Shown piece after piece: positions 61,690 through 64,000 of a stretch of 64,000 nucleotides of DNA. Position 1 is the stretch's first letter. Every line of letters begins with the position of its first letter. The notes under the pieces are model-generated. The model searched no databases, was not told where the DNA came from, and saw only the letters and a program-made list of their open reading frames with translations. The stretch is from positions 132,285 to 196,284 of the forward strand of contig NZ_LKEH01000047.1 in the NCBI RefSeq assembly GCF_001642795.1. The letters are read 5' to 3'. The DNA is from Pseudomonas viridiflava (GTDB lineage Bacteria > Pseudomonadota > Gammaproteobacteria > Pseudomonadales > Pseudomonadaceae). A program made the position numbers and the translations under genes.

Positions 61690-62535
61690 TCAGCGATTGC
61701 CGCGACGGCTCATGAACGCCAGCCGTTCCAGCAATTGCACGTCCTGTTCGTTCTTGACCAGGGCGCCGGCCAGCGGCGGAATGGCCTTGGTCGGATCGCG
61801 CTCGCGCAGCACCGCTTCGCCGATGTTGTCGGCCATCAGCAGCTTGAGCCAGTCCACCAATTCAGAGGTCGACGGCTTTTTCTTCAGGCCAGGCACCTTG
61901 CGCACGTCGAAGAACACGTCCAGCGCTTCGCTGACCAGGTCTTTCTTGATAGTGGGATAGTGGACGTCGACGATGCGCTGCAGCGTTGCGCGGTCTGGAA
62001 AGGCGATGTAATGGAAGAAGCAGCGACGCAGAAAGGCGTCCGGCAGCTCTTTTTCGTTGTTTGAGGTAATGATGATGATCGGGCGCTGCTTCGCCTTGAT
62101 GGTCTCGTCGATTTCGTAAACGTAGAACTCCATCTTGTCGAGTTCCTGCAACAGGTCGTTGGGGAACTCGATGTCGGCCTTGTCGATTTCGTCGATCAGC
62201 AGGATCACGCGCTCTTCGGACTCGAAAGCTTCCCAGAGCTTGCCCTTCTTCAAGTAGTTGCGCACGTCGTGAACCTTGTCCACGCCCAGTTGCGAGTCAC
62301 GCAAACGGCTGACGGCATCGTATTCGTAAAGCCCCTGATGGGCCTTGGTGGTCGACTTGATGTGCCAGGTGATCAGCCGGGCGCCGAATGACTCGGCCAG
62401 TTGCTCGGCAAGCATGGTCTTGCCGGTGCCGGGCTCACCCTTGACCAGCAGCGGACGCTCCAGAGTGATCGCCGCGTTGACCGCAAGCTTCAGATCGTCG
62501 GTGGCGACGTATGCCGGGGTGCCTTCAAACTTCAT
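61690..62535 (-). CDS. MoxR-type AAA+ ATPase
   Basis: A 281-residue AAA+ ATPase. Walker A is GEPGTGKTML, Walker B ILLIDEIDKAD, and sensor 1 lies in IIITSNNEKELPDA. It is cotranscribed with the VWA protein and is thought to remodel a client enzyme; the client is not apparent here. Confidence 0.93.
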   Translation of the reverse strand: MKFEGTPAYVATDDLKLAVNAAITLERPLLVKGEPGTGKTMLAEQLAESFGARLITWHIKSTTKAHQGLYEYDAVSRLRDSQLGVDKVHDVRNYLKKGKLWEAFESEERVILLIDEIDKADIEFPNDLLQELDKMEFYVYEIDETIKAKQRPIIIITSNNEKELPDAFLRRCFFHYIAFPDRATLQRIVDVHYPTIKKDLVSEALDVFFDVRKVPGLKKKPSTSELVDWLKLLMADNIGEAVLRERDPTKAIPPLAGALVKNEQDVQLLERLAFMSRRGNR

Positions 62536-62638
62536 CGATGAATCCTCTCGCAGTCCATGCGCGGCGAAGAGCCCGCACGCTGTAGTAGTGGCGAATATGC
62601 CCCGACTATAACGTGCGTACCGGACCCCTGTGAACGCA

Positions 62639-62669
62639 GACGCCCCATTCAGTTCTTGAATGGGGCGTC
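62639..62669. repeat. Perfect 13-bp inverted repeat between divergent genes
   Basis: Arms 62639-62651 and 62657-62669 with a 5-nt loop form a strong hairpin. It is flanked by divergent genes and has no long T-tract, so it may be the terminator of a lost gene or a structured leader element. Confidence 0.6.
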
Positions 62670-62705
62670 ACGGTTTGACTGCGCAAAATTGTAACGCGGG
62701 CTTCA

Positions 62706-62728
62706 GGTATCGCTAATTTGGCGATACC
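62706..62728 (+). promoter_or_regulatory. Operator-like palindrome at the DUF4160 start
   Basis: GGTATCGC (62706-62713) and GCGATACC (62721-62728) form a perfect 8-bp inverted repeat with a 7-nt centre, ending exactly at the first possible ATG. It is a likely autoregulatory site for the HTH protein of the pair. Confidence 0.5.
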
Positions 62729-62737
62729 ATGCGCGGC

Positions 62738-62968
62738 ATGTCTACCAAGCACAGATTCAGGGATAAATACAGAATTCAGCTCAGGGAGAAACATCATTTG
62801 CCACCGCACGTCCATTTGACTGGAGGTGGGCTGGATGTACTGATCGGTCCGGAAAGGATAGAAGTCCTTAAAGGTCACGCCCCGGCTGCTGTTTTGAAGG
62901 AAACGCTCGAATGGATACGTATTCACCGTGAAGCACTGATGGAGGACTGGAGACGATGGCATCCATGA
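62738..62968 (+). CDS. DUF4160 protein
   Basis: A 76-residue protein of the DUF4160 family (HHLPPHVHLTGGGLDVLIGPERIEVLKG, histidine-rich strand then a C-terminal helix with LEWIRIHREALMEDW). DUF4160 genes commonly precede DUF2442 genes and together look like toxin-antitoxin modules; activity is unproven. ATG at 62729 is an alternative. It overlaps the next gene. Confidence 0.8.
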   Translation: MSTKHRFRDKYRIQLREKHHLPPHVHLTGGGLDVLIGPERIEVLKGHAPAAVLKETLEWIRIHREALMEDWRRWHP

Positions 62969-63450
62969 AACGACCCCGTCTCAAACATGTTCAGGCCTTG
63001 CCCGATTACCGTCTTGCCCTGACATTTATCAATGATCAGCAGTTGATACTCGATATGAGTCAGGACCTGCATGCCTGGCCAGGGCTTCATCTCTTGAAGG
63101 ATCCCGATGCATTCGCCAGCGCGCAGGTGGGCGATGATGGCTGGACGGTCGAGTGGCCGGAGCCTGACATCCAGATAGGTGCGGATACGTTGTATCTTGA
63201 CGCTCAGGCGCAGGCTGCAACTGATGAGAACACACGAATTTTCATAGGCTGGCGTGCGCGTACCGGTTTGCCTTTGTCGCAGGCCGCGCAAGCGCTGGGT
63301 GTCAGCACGCGGAGCATCACTCGTTACAGCAATGCGCGCGAAGTGACACCTCGTACACTGGCGCTCGCATGCCTTGGATGGGACGCGCTCCAGCAGCCCT
63401 CAAAGGCTGCCGAAAATACAGGCGTTTATCGTACAGACAAGAAAGACTAG
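62956..63450 (+). CDS. DUF2442 protein with C-terminal HTH
   Basis: A 164-residue protein. Residues about 8-85 form the DUF2442 domain (YRLALTFINDQQLILDMS). Residues about 92-145 carry a helix-turn-helix (GLPLSQAAQALGVSTRSITRY), suggesting a DNA-binding antitoxin-like role. It overlaps the DUF4160 gene by 13 bp, with GGAG before its ATG. It probably binds the palindrome at the operon start. Confidence 0.8.
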   Translation: MASMKRPRLKHVQALPDYRLALTFINDQQLILDMSQDLHAWPGLHLLKDPDAFASAQVGDDGWTVEWPEPDIQIGADTLYLDAQAQAATDENTRIFIGWRARTGLPLSQAAQALGVSTRSITRYSNAREVTPRTLALACLGWDALQQPSKAAENTGVYRTDKKD

Positions 63451-64000
63451 GAATCCTTGCTGCTCTCATAACGCGCATTGAACGCCTGTACGAATGCGTT
63501 ACGCAGAATCTGCCAGAACGCCTGAAAGCCGCTGATGTCCTGCTGGTTGACACTGCCGCTCAGGTCGACACGGGTGGCGAACTGGTTCTGGCGCTGGTTT
63601 TTCAGCACGGTTTCGCTGGTGCCGACCAGCGCTTCCCAGATCGAGCGAAACACGCCCTTGTCCTTGTCTTCGACGTCCTGATGCCAGTTGAACACGTCGA
63701 CGTTGCGCAGCAGCGGTTTGATGTAACCGCTCAACTGGCCTTTGTCGGCCTGAGCCTCGATCACGAGGTCACCGTTGCCCGCATTGAAGTCGAACTTGCC
63801 GTAGGCCGATGAGAAGTCGTTGAGCCTTTTCAGCTGAATGCCGGTCGCTCTGAGACGAAAATCGAAATCCTGAAAGTTGTTGAACGGGTCGAAGCGGGCA
63901 GTGCTCTCCAGCTTGGCGTGCCCCAGCAAGCGCGCCTTGCCTTCGAAGCTGGCGTCACGATTGCCTTCGACATCCACCACATTGGTCAGGTTATAGAAAC
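63447..64000 (-). CDS. DUF748/AsmA-like protein, C-terminal part
   Basis: The last 184 residues of a larger envelope protein whose frame is open through the right edge. The beta-rich repeats ARFDPFNNFQDFDFRL and AYGKFDFNAGNGDLVIEA match DUF748, relatives of AsmA proteins that bridge the periplasm. Full members are around 1000 residues. Its stop overlaps that of the DUF2442 gene. Confidence 0.85.
   Translation of the reverse strand, partial: FYNLTNVVDVEGNRDASFEGKARLLGHAKLESTARFDPFNNFQDFDFRLRATGIQLKRLNDFSSAYGKFDFNAGNGDLVIEAQADKGQLSGYIKPLLRNVDVFNWHQDVEDKDKGVFRSIWEALVGTSETVLKNQRQNQFATRVDLSGSVNQQDISGFQAFWQILRNAFVQAFNARYESSKDS

Noticed and set aside
1..64000. CRISPR array
   Set aside because: No regularly spaced repeat series was seen; repeats present are REP-type palindromes, tRNA-end duplications or short motif pairs.

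Overview
The window looks like chromosomal DNA of a fluorescent pseudomonad, most likely of the Pseudomonas syringae group. The evidence is gene order and sequence style: gcvR/dapA/bamC/MBL/purC/tRNA-Ser, nadA/bepA, katG, rnd/ycgL/ycgN, ptrB, copAB, a xylose operon with a XylR of the AraC type, pseudomonad REP-type palindromes and high GC content. No rRNA operon, CRISPR array or complete insertion sequence was seen.

Layout. 1-3.7 kb: a small catabolic-looking cluster (glutamine amidotransferase, DapA-family lyase, class II aldolase) divergent from an XRE-cupin regulator, with a perfect palindrome between them. 3.7-7.5 kb: a lower-GC patch with a second-type SurE, a MarR regulator and a secreted alginate-lyase-family protein, bounded by decayed DNA including a 5'-truncated retropepsin-like (RimK-associated) gene. 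7.5-17 kb: katG, a DUF1460 lipoprotein, tautomerase, nitronate monooxygenase, LysE exporter, M20 peptidase and a secreted lipase. 17-26 kb: housekeeping core (nadA, bepA, TusA-like, AI-2E transporter, bcp, gcvR, dapA, bamC, MBL hydrolase, purC, tRNA-Ser-CGA).

26-32.3 kb is the accessory hotspot. A 3.1 kb AT-rich element sits exactly at the 3' end of tRNA-Ser. It is bounded by an 18-bp direct repeat of the tRNA end and has paired 13-bp-spaced TGTAGCA motifs at both ends, but it has no integrase. Its cargo is four tightly packed genes: a HARE-HTH-like/GIY-YIG protein, an unknown protein, a second unknown protein, and a TAATG-coupled membrane-anchored protein. This is the best candidate for an undescribed (probably anti-phage or conflict) system. 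Next to it lie a PAAR/effector/immunity module of type VI secretion and three orphaned toxin-antitoxin parts (ribbon-helix-helix antitoxin, HepT, truncated MqsA).

32.3-64 kb returns to core: xylHGF-xylA divergent from xylR (no xylB), a GntP-type permease, a GvpU-like protein, a HAD phosphatase, NAD-malic enzyme, EptA, RNase D with YcgL, a D-2-hydroxyacid dehydrogenase that appears to have lost its Rossmann glycine loop, a REPIN, nitroreductase, an SpoU-type methyltransferase, copper resistance copAB, YajD, ptrB, class II amidotransferase, WbqC, a MoxR ATPase/VWA pair, a DUF4160-DUF2442 module with an operator-like palindrome at its start, and the C-terminal part of a DUF748 protein running off the right edge. 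All calls come from reading the sequence by eye; no database search was run.
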